Part shown: positions 10,153-22,600 of the stretch, piece after piece | Layout of the letters: every line of letters begins with the position of its first letter | How positions within the stretch are numbered: position 1 is the stretch's first letter | Origin: Rotaria sordida | Lineage: Eukaryota; Rotifera; Eurotatoria; Philodinida; Philodinidae | NCBI GenBank assembly: GCA_905250125.1 | Contig: CAJNOL010000150.1 | Location: 62,001-126,000 of the forward strand | Reading direction: 5' to 3' | DNA: 64,000 nt | The notes under the pieces: model-generated | What the model was told of the DNA's origin: nothing | The model's input: only the letters and a program-made list of their open reading frames with translations | The model's database searches: none | Program-made: the position numbers and the translations under genes

Positions 10153-13100
10153 ATGTCAAAAACTATAAATGGAAGAATCCGAACAAATTCAAAACGCGAA
10201 GTTTATGTTGAACAAATGCCTCATAATCGACATAGAAAAATCAAATCTTTTAAACGTTTACATTCATATGATGATAGTGAGGTTGCTTATCGAAGTACAC
10301 CTGATTATTTAAAACAATTAATGAATACATCAACATTATCAAATGGACATTCAGCTCGAAGTGTAACACGTACATATAGTGCTAGTGAAATAACATCACC
10401 TAATAATTGTAAGAAAAGAATTTGTGATTAAAAAGAAAAAAGTGTTTAATAATTTTTTTGTTTTAGTCAATCGACCAATGAGTGGAAATCCAAAATATAA
10501 AACACAAGAAGAATATTATGATGAAATTCAATTTTTAAAAAAAGTTTTATTAATTTAAATCGCATAGATTTATATATCGTTTCATTTTTTTTTTATATAG
10601 GAATTAAAAGATACAAAAACTGATAATGATATTTTACGTGCTAGAGTTCGACGTTTGGAAGAAGATAATGCACGTAAACGTAAAGAAATGGATAATTTTT
10701 ATGATGCGAACAAGGTATTATTTGTCTTGATATCTTCAATAGGAAAAATATGATTTAAATTTTCTATTTTTCAAAGGATGGGGATATACGACGAACATTA
10801 ACTGGTTCTTCTAATTCAACTGCTGTAAGTTTAATTTCAATTTAAAAGATAAAAGAAATGCTTTTTTTATGAATTGTAGAATGTTGTTATGAATTTAAAA
10901 CAACGTTTATTTAAATTAGATTTGCAATTGAAACAAAAAGAAACTATAATTGAGTATGTCGAAAAGAGATTAATTGATTAGACAAAAAGAAAACTAATGA
11001 TTTTCTTATTTCTAGTGAAATGAAAAGTGATCCACGATGGACAAAAGGTACAGAATTAGAAATACAAAATCGTGCTTTATTTAATGAACTTGAAAAACAA
11101 AAATTAGAAAAATTAAATTTTATACAACAGTAAGATAAATCATTTTTATTTTTATTTTTTTTATTTTTAATTAATAAAATTTTATTTTTCAAAAGTGATT
11201 ATATAGCTTCAATTGATGAAGAAAAAATGAATGCTGTACGAAAATTAGAAACTGAAAAAAGAGAATTAAAAATAGAAAATGATAATTTAAAGAAAAAACT
11301 TAATGAAATGGAAAAATTAGGTTAGACATTTTTAAGAAATTATAAATTATTCAATTGATTATGTATTGTTTTCAAATTTTTAGAACGTGACGGACAATTA
11401 TCATCACGTCAACGTGTAAGTGTACATATAATATAATTGCTATGCATGTAGAAATGTTTGCAGATAGATTTTGAATAGAACAAAAAAAAAATGAATCGTT
11501 TTTAGAAGAAATTCATGCTGTTTTATTTAGCTGCTACCAAAAACAGATTTTTTAGATCAACAGTATAAAGATTAGTCTATCGCCTAAATGAAAAAATAAT
11601 GCTCATTGTCACACTTTCTTTTGTATTTTCAAAAATACAGGAAATCAATTTGTAATTAATTGTATAACAAGACTTGAACATTTTCTGCTCATCAGTAAAA
11701 TGCTATTTACTACGCTAGATGAAATATTCAAAATATTTGCTGAATGATGAGTCAACAAACTTTGGTAGTTGAGATATTCTATGACGACTGTCTATCACAT
11801 ATAAGTCAATTATTTTCAAATCGACATACATAAATATGAAAGCCATACATAGTAGAATTGTACATGAAACCATAAAAATAATGACTAATGGAGCAACCTC
11901 TTCAACTGCCATTTTTCGATTTTAATAATTGTTTTTTTCTATAGATACAACGTAGTGTTCTAATAAAAACTGAGTTCCTATTGATATTCGACTAAGCTAT
12001 TGAATATTTTTCTAGAGGACTCTAGGTTTTCGAAAAACTTGTCTTGTTCAATTTTGATGTGAAAATTTGCGTGTATAAAGAACTCAACTAGACTAGCTTT
12101 CATAAAAAATTCAGAAATTTTTAGCAAAGTCTCTTCGAAGTATGAGACTTTCAAGATATAGACATTTTTCTATGGATAGTCTATACAAGACGCATTTTTT
12201 GTAAGCTTCATATCTCGGAGAGACTGTCTTCAAACCTTCTGAATTTTTTTATGAAAGCTAGTCTAGTTGAGTTCTCGATATGCGCAAAGTTTCAGATCAA
12301 AATTTGAAAAGATGAATTTTTCGACAATCTGAAGCATCTGGCACAGATGGCCATAGCGACGCGGAAGCCTTCTCTCTCCTAGGACCACGGCACGGCAGCA
12401 GCAGATTCCCAGTCGCCATGTACGTCTATGGCATCTAGAAAAAATTTCGATAGCTTAGTCAAATTTCAATATGAATCCAATTTTTATTAGAACACTATAT
12501 AGTATCTATAGGCAAAAACTCATTGAAATCGAGGAGGGTAGTTGATGATATTCCTTCGTAAGTCGGAAATGGCTTTATACTAGGACCTTCGAAATTGCAC
12601 ATATAAAGTGTTAATTATGTATATGTTATTCTGATTGTTTGTAGTCTTGACTGCAGCACATTTTGGCTTTTTTTTTGAATATTTTGAGCGGTGTATTATT
12701 ATATACCAAGAGCTACCATTAAAGATTGATTCGGCACTCTTGAGTCAACGAAATATTCAGTAAATTTGAACTAGGAAGAATAACTACCTATATATATTTT
12801 GTAGAAAAATAGATATTAAGTCACAGTATCTTAGCCAAAGTCAATCCAAATATATGTATATATAGTTAAACCTTTATGTGCTACTTTCGAAAGAGTATGT
12901 TATGTAATCATTTTCTAGAAAATCTTCATATTTTTGTTGTAAACACATAAATCCTGTCACATATCACTAGATTAGGTCAACATAGTCTACCAACTCTGAA
13001 TGTGTCACAAGATTTTGAAACACTTGTCGATTTTGTGATAGAAACTCCATGGAATATTCCAGCTAGACTTTTGATCGGTGCTTGATACATTGAAATAATC

Positions 13101-16100
13101 GTGTTTTTCGCACCTCGAACTATCGGGAATACTATATTGCTCTCTTTTAAGTTATATATTACTATCTTATATTCGTATATATTTGACAGTGATTGATTTT
13201 CTATTAATGTATGTAATATGATTCAAAAAATTTGCTATACTATATTTATATTCTACTAATCATGTTCATAATATTAATAGAAAGAAAACTGTAAACTATC
13301 GATAATGCTATTGTTAATTGTAAAATCAAGTTAATCTTAAAGTTTTTTTTTTCAGCTCCTTAAATCTTATAAATGATTTTTACTTAAATATTATGCTTAG
13401 AAGAATAGTTTTTAAATCATAATATCTGGGTTTTTTTTCTCTTTTATTAATAGGATGTTAGTGCTGATAGAGATTTACGTCGAAAAATTGAAGATTTAAA
13501 AGAAACATGTAGAAATTATCGAAATGACCTTGATCAAATGAAAGATGAACTTAAACAAATGCGACATGAACGTGATAAATATCGTGATAAACTTGATATT
13601 GTTAAAGAAGATCTTGAAGAAATGAAACATGAACGTGATCAATATCGTAAAAAATTCGAACGAATTAATAATGATTTTGACGAATTACGATCGGAACGTT
13701 TTCGACAAATGAAATCATCAAATCAAACGGATCGTTTATCAATTATTGCTTCACGTCAAGGATCATATTCATCTGAAGAACCTACTAGAAAAGATTCAAG
13801 GTAAATTCAAAAACAAAAGACACCTACAAATAGAATTTAATAACACATTGTTTATTCTTTAGATCAAGTACACCTCTACAAAAATCTAAGGAACATATTG
13901 GTTCACATTCATCATTGACTAGATTTGATCGTAACACACCATCACCATCAATTACAAGAAAAACAACGTCTCGAAATTTTCGTCGTGATAATTGGAATAG
14001 GTAAAATAGAATTAATAGAAATTCTATTACATACATTTATTTATTTTCTTTAGTGATGATGAAAATCGTCTTAAAAATTTTCGAGAAAAACATGCAGCAA
14101 CTGTCATTCAACGAGGTTGGCGTGAACATCATAAATCACATAAACATTCATTTACATCTAAAACAAAACAGTATCCTTTTGACAAAGTAGATTAAGATTT
14201 CTTTCATTTGACATTATTTCGTTTTTTTCTTCTTTATTTTAGCGGAACTCAAAAATTGGTGGAATAGTAAGTCATTTAACGATACGAGTTGATCATTGGA
14301 ATATCCTATACTAGGAACGAAGGAGAAATATACCCGTATGTCAATATCTAGTCAGTGTGCTATCGGACGTATGATCCGAGACAAATAGCCGTTAGTAACT
14401 TATCCAGAGTCATTGCATAACTGATGGCACCGACGTTTGGACACAGCACTTTATGGATACGTGTCAAGCAGCAGAGTCATTCATGAAGGAATCTCTTCAG
14501 ATGTCGATTCGCTTTTCGATCGAGACGATGTTCATTTGGTGAGTGTTAGAGACTAATAGAAAAGTCTAAAATGGTTTAGTTTTCCGGACCTTCGACTTCA
14601 AACTTTGCATAAACAATATTCTCAGTAACATTAGTTGATTATGCAACTAGTTTTTCCTTTCTGGAGATATATGAATATATAAACAAAATTTGCTTTTACA
14701 CACGAGAGAATTTCGAATATCTCAGGATAGAAGACACTAGAAAAAGTTACAACTTGGCCAATGAACTAATCTTATTGAGAATATTGTTTGTATCAAGTTT
14801 GAAGTCGAAGATCCGGAAAACCAAATCATTTTAGACTTTTCTATTAGTCTCTAACGCTCACCAAATAAATATTGTCTCGATCGAAAAATGATTTAACACC
14901 TAAAGAGATTTCCTAATCAGCCGTGGGAGTCTATACATACTAGGAAGAAACAAAAATTTTGACATTTAAACAGGACCACTTTCTTTTAACTATTATTTAA
15001 ATAGAAATCACCAGAAACACAATCACCACGAACCAGTCAACAAAAATTAGGTTCAAAGATAGATAATCTTGATAGTAGTAATATCAAAAATCGATTTACA
15101 TCAGCTAATATTTCAAATGAAGTAAGAATTTTAATAAAAAGAATATAATTAAAATTATTTAAATTAATAAAAGTCTGCTTTAAAAATTGTGCAAGCATCA
15201 TTACGTGGATATCTCAATCGAGATAAAATAGATAAGACTTCTCGAATAGAAAAATTACATCGTATTGAAAGTGATGATGATGATGATGATGATGATATTA
15301 TTGGAAAACCATCAAAACAATTTGGATCACAATATGCAAGGTAAGAAATTCAATTAAAACTACCCAATTCATTTTATAATTAATTTTTAAGTGACAAAAA
15401 GCGAGAGAATTTTTTCAAACATTCAAAACAAAATTTTGCAGATAGTAATGGTTTACATAATGGTAAAAAAATATTTATAGAATTTTAAGTAATATAATTA
15501 AATATATTATATTTATTTATATAGATAAAATTAGATCTGATAGTCGTTCACCAACAAGTAATCGAGATTCAACTTCGAACTTTGTACGTTACAAATGAAG
15601 CAAAAGTTTTACATTAATTTTGTTTTTGATGTAGCATTGCAATTCAATGTCGCAGAGAATTGATTCTTTTAAGAACTTTATTGAGTCCTCTAGAAAATGA
15701 TATTATTTGAAATAGAACACAACTTCTTTATGACATATTCCGACAAAACTTTGTTTTTGTGGGCGAAGTTTCGGCTTCACAGCTTTTACTACGGATGAGC
15801 AAGTTTTATCGATGAATAGTTTCAGCTCATTAGACCATAAGACAGTGATTATTGTAAGAGAATGTATTTTATTGGTGACAGATATCTGAAATTCGTGCGG
15901 ACTATCGTAGAAGAAAAGTGATTTATGAAATGTAATTAAAACTTTTTAGCAATTGAATTGAACAGAAAATATTTTATATTAAAATTACTAATCGATTATG
16001 ATGAGAATCAAATGCGCGAATATCGATAATTTGATATATATGTTTCTTCTTTTATTTCGAAAAATTGTTAAGTAAGAAGATCGAGAAAATCAATAACAGA

Positions 16101-17255
16101 GAATTGACTATTAATGAGAGATGTTCCCTAACTCACTAATCGTTTTTGAGTCGAGCCTATGTGCATAATGTAGATTTTAATGAACATCCCGGGAAGCACT
16201 CGAGCTCTTAGCTGATTGCTGTAAAGATACTGCATTCTTAGGATATTTTTTAATTGAATGCCATGGCTTCCTTCAGGAAAATTGACTTTCGAATTTCGAC
16301 TTGAAACTTTGCATTAAAACAGGTTTTAATGGAAATAGTTTATTGAAAAAGTACCAGATCTTTTGATTTGTTCCTATCCTGAAATAGGAACGTTAGAATC
16401 TGCCGGTGTATAACGGGTAATCGGAAAGTTTTTTTTAGAGAAACTCTTTGTTTACTCGTGATCCGCTAGAAAATATTTTCGACGAGTCAAAAGCTATTAT
16501 TTTGTTCTCTTTTTCAATATGAACTTAGAAATGTTGTATCTATTTATCGCAATAATGAAAATAGAAAAATTTTTCGATCAAACTAATCTCTTTATACATA
16601 ATGCTGAAAAATGCTAAGGTTTTTGTGACCTAGAGAAAACATTTCCAATCAAATTCTTATATATATTTTTGCACTAGACATGCTGCTCTTTCTAACAAAC
16701 AAAGGATCAAGTTTCTAAGATATTATATTGCAACGCTATATTAAAAACAAAATTACTACAGAACCTTTAACCCATCAGTTAGATATGAATATTGAATTAT
16801 TTTATCTTTTAGCATCGATCTCTTTCTCCACCTCTTGGTACCTATCGACCATCATCACCACATATTAATAGTGGAAGTGGTTCGAAACAATTCTTCCCTG
16901 ATGATCGAAGTTTGTATTTGTTTCTGATGAAGAATACTCAACAGATAACGTTTGTTTCTTCATTTAGATAAACTTGAATTTGACAATCGAAATAATCGTG
17001 AACCATTTATGAAATTCGTAAGAAAAAAAAAATTCTTTTTTTTTCAAATTATTTCTTAATATATTCTAACAGCGACCATCTTCACCTTCAAATGATCATC
17101 GATTATCTCGATACATATCACCAGAAGATACTCAATCATCATCTCGTCAAAGTAATGTGTCATTACGAAAAAGTCCAATACATTCAAAACAATCACTTAA
17201 AAATACTTATAATAACAATGATGATCATGATCATGACAATCTTTCAGATTTTTAA
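10153..17255 (+). CDS. IQCE: IQ motif-containing protein E
   Basis: IQCE anchors the EVC-EVC2 complex at the base of cilia and promotes Hedgehog signalling. Exons: 10153-10408, 10467-10543, 10601-10714, 10777-10824, 10880-10953, 11016-11129, 11196-11320, 11384-11415, 13454-13800, 13863-14000, 14054-14170, 14243-14258 (uncertain), 15005-15121, 15174-15340, 15392-15462, 15525-15583, 16813-16909, 16968-17017, 17073-17255; about 733 aa (human 695). Seen: a conserved N-terminal block (EEYYDEIQFLKK, RARVRRLEEDN, NLKQRLFKLDLQLKQKETI), long coiled coil with repeated KHERDKYR-like heptads, one IQ motif in AATVIQRGWREHHK and a second in ALKIVQASLRGYLNRDK, an Asp run encoded by (GAT)n near 15270-15297, and a Ser-rich tail ending NLSDF. 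The exon at 14243 works only with a weak GTGGAA donor; the stronger donor 8 bp on would create a stop. Two long introns hold foldback elements. Confidence 0.88.
11939..12511. mobile_element. Foldback/MITE-like element in IQCE intron
   Basis: The left end (from 11940, TATAGATACAACGTAGTGTT) and the reverse complement of the right end (to 12510, TATAGATACTATATAGTGTT) match over about 80 bp with scattered mismatches. A second inner inverted repeat (about 12075-12120 with 12230-12275) contains 'actagactagctttcata'. The centre (about 12340-12440) is distinctly GC-rich. No transposase ORF. Ends reading TA...TA allow a TA target duplication, as for Tc1/mariner-derived MITEs, but this is not certain. 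It sits in a 2.0 kb intron, whereas most introns of this gene are about 50-70 bp. Confidence 0.75.
14489..14915. mobile_element. Second foldback element in IQCE intron
   Basis: Arms at about 14489-14640 and 14762-14915 are inverted copies: for example 'gagactaatagaaaagtcta' on the left and its complement at about 14834-14853 on the right, and 'cttcgacttcaaactttg' opposite 'caagtttgaagtcgaag'. Divergence is roughly 10-20 percent and increases outward. There is no coding capacity. Flanking 'tatactaggaacgaag' (about 14307) and 'catactaggaagaaac' (about 14936) look like imperfect direct repeats and might be remnants of a larger insertion. Confidence 0.7.
16280..16350. repeat. Dispersed repeat in IQCE intron
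   Basis: 'gaatttcgacttgaaacttt' and its flanks match 'gaatttcgacttgaagagct' at about 49128-49200 in a rootletin intron, and more loosely the arms of the 14.5 kb foldback ('cgacttcaaactttgcataa'). A low-copy intron-dwelling family. Confidence 0.45.
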
Positions 17256-17334
17256 TATTTTTTATTTTTATACGTTTTCAAAACAAACCAATTACACAAA
17301 ATAGACAGTCTATGTTATTCATTGAATTTTCGAT
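17256..17334. other. Convergent 3' ends of IQCE and Pax
   Basis: Only 79 bp separate the stop codons of IQCE (+) and the Pax gene (-), so the two 3' UTRs and polyadenylation signals must lie within or overlap this interval and each other's last exons. No canonical AATAAA is visible on the plus strand in the gap. Confidence 0.6.
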
Positions 17335-19532
17335 TTAAAATTTATAACGCCAATCAGTTGAATAAGGATATGATGTATAATAATCTAAAAAGGACAAAAC
17401 TGGTTTTTCGTTTTTTTTTAATTTTTGCTTATATTAATCTTACCTGATGGATGAGCTGGTATGGGAAAATTTGTTGTTGGTGGTGGTGGTGGTGGTGGTG
17501 GTGGTGGATATGATGATGAACAAAAAGGTTCATTTGATTCTAAAAATAAAAATTTTATAATAAAAACAAAAAAAAAAGTTTATCTTACGTGATGTTGTTG
17601 TTGTTGTCATATCAAAATCATTTTTTATTAATGTTTGTGTTGAATTTGATGTTGGAATAAATTCATTTGAATTATAACTAAGATAATTATTTGATGAATA
17701 TATAGGATTCCATTTAGCACGACGTTGATCAATATAAGCCTTTAAAAAAAAGCATAGGAATAAATCAGTACTGAAATCAGCAAGAGACGCTGCGTGGATG
17801 GTTTACAAAAGCAGGCAAGGCCGCGGGTAGGAAGCTTCGGATTCGAGTTCAAAGTTTAATTTATTTTCGAGTCCGGATCCACAAAAACGTGGACTTGCAG
17901 GGGTCGTCGTGTCCCTAAAAAAAAGAATAGTTTGTTTTTTTTGCTTACTTTAATAATTGATTCAGCAAGACCCGTTTGTTTAACAATTGCTTCAATCTGT
18001 GCATTATCAGCCCATGGATTATCTTTAAAAAATTTATCCAAAAAATCGATTTGTTCATTTGAAAAATGTTTTTGATTCAATAGATCTAAAGAAACTGAAT
18101 TAAGTTCACATATGATCACAAAATAAGTGTCATTATATGTTTTATTCTATTGAGAATTCAAATTTGACAGTAAGACTAATGGTATGTCTGAATAGACAAT
18201 GACAAAAAAAAATAAGAAGAAGAAAAATCTCTTACCATTATGATGGTTTGTACGAGATGACGATGATGATGAACGTTGTTTTATTGTTGAATATTCATAT
18301 TGAGAATGATTAAGTAAACTATGAATACTATAAACATTTGGTGATGATGATGATACAGTTATTTGATGATTTCGATTATCATCTTCAGTTGTTGTAGCTG
18401 TTGGTGATGAACTACTATTTGAGCCACCACGATTACGTACAATTCTATGATACAAAAAAGATCTTTTTTTTTTTTTTTTTTTGTTTTTTTTTCATTTCCA
18501 TATTAATTTTATACTAATGAACTTTGACACATAGATCATACTACTTCTTTTAAGATTTAATTGAGTAGAAAATTTTTTAGTTTGAACAAACATAATAGAT
18601 TGTCTATTGGGATTATTAGATACGACAACATATGATCGTATCATTTTTGATTCAATGCGATGATCAATTTAATTGAATCTTACATTAATGAACAGTTGTT
18701 TGTATCCTTCCGATTGGTTAATTTTATACATATAACAAAACAGATTACTTTATATTATTTCTATATGTTAGAAAGAAAAAAAATGATTTCTCCCATTCCT
18801 ATTCCAAAAATAGATTTCTTTTTTGTCAAAATCAATTGACTTACTCCCACCTGTTTCTTTATTCTATGATTATGAAGCGAAAAAAAAAACGTGTTGCGAG
18901 TCATTAGTTACATGACAATCGAAATTATACTATTGTTTGATGAGAGATTTATGAAGTATGATATAAAATTTCGATTAATCTTAATGTAATTTTTATTCAG
19001 AGGTGACCTTCGGCAAAAAAAAAGAAAACTATTACCTATTTATTGAGCTAACACTTGGAACTTTATCAGCATCACATATTCCATCAGCTATAAGACGTTC
19101 TCGAATTTCCCATGCAAACATTGTTGGTGCTTGACTTTTATAATTATTTATAGCATCAACAACTTTCGGTGTTGCTACTTTTGGTTTACTTCCACCAATA
19201 ATACCTGGTCGAATTGAACCTGTTTCATGAAATCTAACAAAAAAAATAAAATAAAAAGTCATTCAATCAATCTCGTTTTTCTTTGCTTTGGAATTTATTT
19301 ACCTTCCAAGAATTTTACTTACACAACCATGTGATACTCGTAATTGACGACTAATATCACATGGTCGTACACCTTGTTTAGCTAAATCAACAATTGATTG
19401 ACGAACAATATCTGGTAATGGTCGTCCATTAACAAAAACTCCACCAAGTTGATTGATTCCTCCATGTCCTATATGGATAAATAAATGAAAACAAAAAAAA
19501 TTGACTCTCGTGATTCATTGGAGCACAAAGAG

Positions 19533-19568
<36 letters not shown>

Positions 19569-19658
19569 AAAGAATCAATAAATAGAAGAAAATACCAAGT
19601 ACCTACCGAATTTGGAATATCGGTATTGAGCTGCAACGAACTGGTTGAACGGAAACAT
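17335..19658 (-). CDS. Pax2/5/8: Pax2/5/8-type transcription factor with full-length degenerate homeodomain
   Basis: Developmental DNA-binding protein. Exons in order: 19607-19658, 19303-19468, 19036-19233, 18236-18444, 17949-18085, 17589-17739, 17444-17539, 17335-17384; all phases agree, 352 aa. Start [17 protein letters not shown], then a complete paired domain (about residues 18-142) beginning [19 protein letters not shown], with [33 protein letters not shown] and [17 protein letters not shown], which is the Pax2/5/8 wording. An octapeptide-like YSIHSLLN lies in a Ser-rich linker. A homeodomain follows ([13 protein letters not shown] ... [14 protein letters not shown]) with no gaps against Pax6, split by an intron between positions 46 and 47, a common homeobox intron site, but with W48Y, F49I and N51Q. 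The C-terminus has a poly-Pro run (GGT repeat near 17478-17506) and ends STDWRYKF. Vertebrate Pax2/5/8 keep only homeodomain helix 1. Confidence 0.93.
19536..19562. repeat. (AC)n microsatellite
   Basis: About 13 uninterrupted AC units in the first intron of the Pax gene, between the start exon and the paired-domain exon. Confidence 0.95.
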
Positions 19659-22600
19659 GGTTTTGCACAGTAACAAGACTCTTGTGCACAAGCAAAAGAC
19701 AGTCTTGAAAAGGCAATGAAGGGAAGAGAAATAGCAATAGAGCGTTACTCTTTTTTTTTATATGTATGATAGATTGAATTTTTTTCTCAAACGCGTATAC
19801 TGTGTCGAATGAAGAAAAAAAACCAATGACTCGTTTCGAGTTTCGGGACAAGAGAGAGAGAGAAGAAGAGAGAAAAAAAGACTTGATTAAAAGCGACGAC
19901 AATGATTATTGTAGCGAATCGATATGCATCAATGATGTTTGAGAGAAAAAAAAAGAGGATAGGGGCTCTCTTTTTTCTCTCGCCCTCTCTCTCTCTCAAA
20001 GGAATTGAATATAGACTAAGTTTGTTGTTGTTCGTTTAATAGATTAACTGACAACTTCCGTCTACTTTGAAATCAGAAAATTTAATTTTGTCTTTTAACC
20101 AATCAAAATTTAACAATATCGTTCTAACCAATCCAATTAAAATTAAACTAAAATATTTAAGTTTATTATCTAATTTTGTTGAGCTCGTTAATCATGCAAC
20201 ATCATTTAGTATGAATGAAAAAAAAGAAGATGTTCATTGTCGACAATTACACATACAACACTATTGACATCGATCTCTCTTTGTTAATCTATGGTTAGTA
20301 TTGTCTCATGGGAACAACTTGTTGCGAGACATTTTAACACTTGTCAAGTAAAAAAAAATGGAAATATTAAATATAGAACAGCAAATCATTCAACTTAATT
20401 TTTTCTTTTTTTTGTTAAATTTTCTATTTGATTAATTTTGATTATATACTTAATTAAAAAGTCTGTTTCTTTTTTTGGAAAAGTAATTCAAGTAAAAGTT
20501 GTTTGTTATGCTTCTATGATTTTTTTTTGTGTCTATTCTACATCTGTGCAGTCTTTTAGTTTTATAATGGAATTAAAAAAAAAATGTGCAGACAATATGT
20601 GCTAAATCATTATTGTTAATATGAATAAAAAGAAAAAAAAAAGAGATGAAAGATACTTTATCAAAACACAGGAGAGTAGAAAATAGAATTAGTTGATTTA
20701 TTTTCAGAAAAAAAAACAAATTATAATAAAATTATGAATTTTAGGAAGGAAAAATAATTATATAGAAAATGAATGATGGTGCGTTTCTTTATCAGACGAT
20801 TCGACGATATCGGTATAATGTTTTCGTTAGAAGCAAGAAACTTATATAATGAATTTAAAAATTCATTAAATATTTAACCGATTGATAAACAGAAGTGTCC
20901 TGCATGAGTACAATTTTTCTCACTGGATTCGAATAGCTGTACCAGAATGAAGCTAATCGACATTCCCATAGACAGAAACAAAAAAAAAAGCAAGTGATTC
21001 ATGATTTTTGCTTCGAAAAATCCGATCAATTTCGCTAAGTATACGTTTGGTTGTTGCTGATGACACTAGAATGAAATGCAGTGTTGGTGGCAAACGTCAT
21101 ATTTGTGAATACATACATCAATGTTTTTTCTATCACGATAATACATGTTTATCTTTTTGATAATTCATTTTCCTCTTCATGTATTCAATTACTTCGTCAT
21201 GTGGTTCATCATCATCTATAGATGAGTTTTCATTAAAAAATGAATTTACTTAGTAAAACAATATGGCTTTCTACTTCTGTGGTCTGTTCTCAAGTACAAT
21301 AAATTACTCAATCATGATCGAACAGGTTTTCATTCTTACGGTTTTATATAAATTAGTAATTTGAACAAATAAAAATATTTTGAAACATCAAGATCTCATA
21401 TATTGCTGGATTGAGTGCTGAATATGATCTCAAATCTGGATCCAACCCGGTACTCAATCTGATGTACTAAAAGAAAAACGAAACCACATTGTGATCTTAG
21501 CCATTGAAGGCGAGGAAAATTTTCATCAATTTGTAGTTTATTTAGCTCTAGTTTCTCGCAGAATTTTTCTTCATTTGTAGGGATTGATTAGTTCTCAGTT
21601 CAAATTTCAGATCAAATGAACGAAAAATATGTTCAAACAGATCAGATAATAGCACGATATCTGTTCCAACAGTTCAGTTTCTGAAGCTGAGCTGTTCGAT
21701 TCTGTTTTGGAAGCGGCATTTTAGTAAGAGAAAAAAAAGGTTTTTTATACACTGAAGTGCCTTACTCAAAACTGTTCGAACAGATAAGTTCATATCGAGG
21801 AACGTTTTTAACATCTCCGAACTTCTCGACCTCTATTCATTTTTAATGAACGAATACTATTTTAAAGTATTAGCAACGTGAAACTCAACATTTAGTCATA
21901 CAAAATTCAGACTTTAGCCTATCGAAGTCTTGTAATTCGGTCGCCTATGTACACGAAGTCTGAATATCTAACAAAAATTTACAATATACCGTAGAAAAGA
22001 AATAGAATCCAGAAGAAAGTTAGACTAAATTGAATCTATTTTCGTTTGATTAATCGATCCATAAGTAGATGTTTGAGTAGATCATATTGATGATGGGTGA
22101 TAATCATATAAAAAGGATGACTTTGTCGAAGTGTATATAAATATGAATTAAGTTGAGACGTATTTTTCATAGATTGATTGAATATGAGTATCTATACATA
22201 ATGTGAAATGAAAAATTTTTTTCATATAATGAAGTGTCATGTAAAATAAAAATGTTGCAGTTAAACATCGGTGCCATTTCACTCGACTAACTTTATGGCG
22301 ATTTGTCTTACAATGAATTTCCTATTGACTATGTAAAATACAGATAACATCATATGATCATTACTATTCAATAAGAATGTGAACCTAGTCGTCATTATAG
22401 GTATTGAATAGAAAATGTATCAAATTGATTTTATCAGCTTGAAAGACTTATTTATTCGAGAAATCTTGGTGTAATAGAACGTTAAGTTAAGAAAATGAAA
22501 TTAAAGCTAGAAAGGAAAAACAAAGCAATGATTCACTGATTTCAAACACACTTAAAAATACGGCAGAAGTCACACCTTTCTTCTTTTGTAGGAGGAAGAT

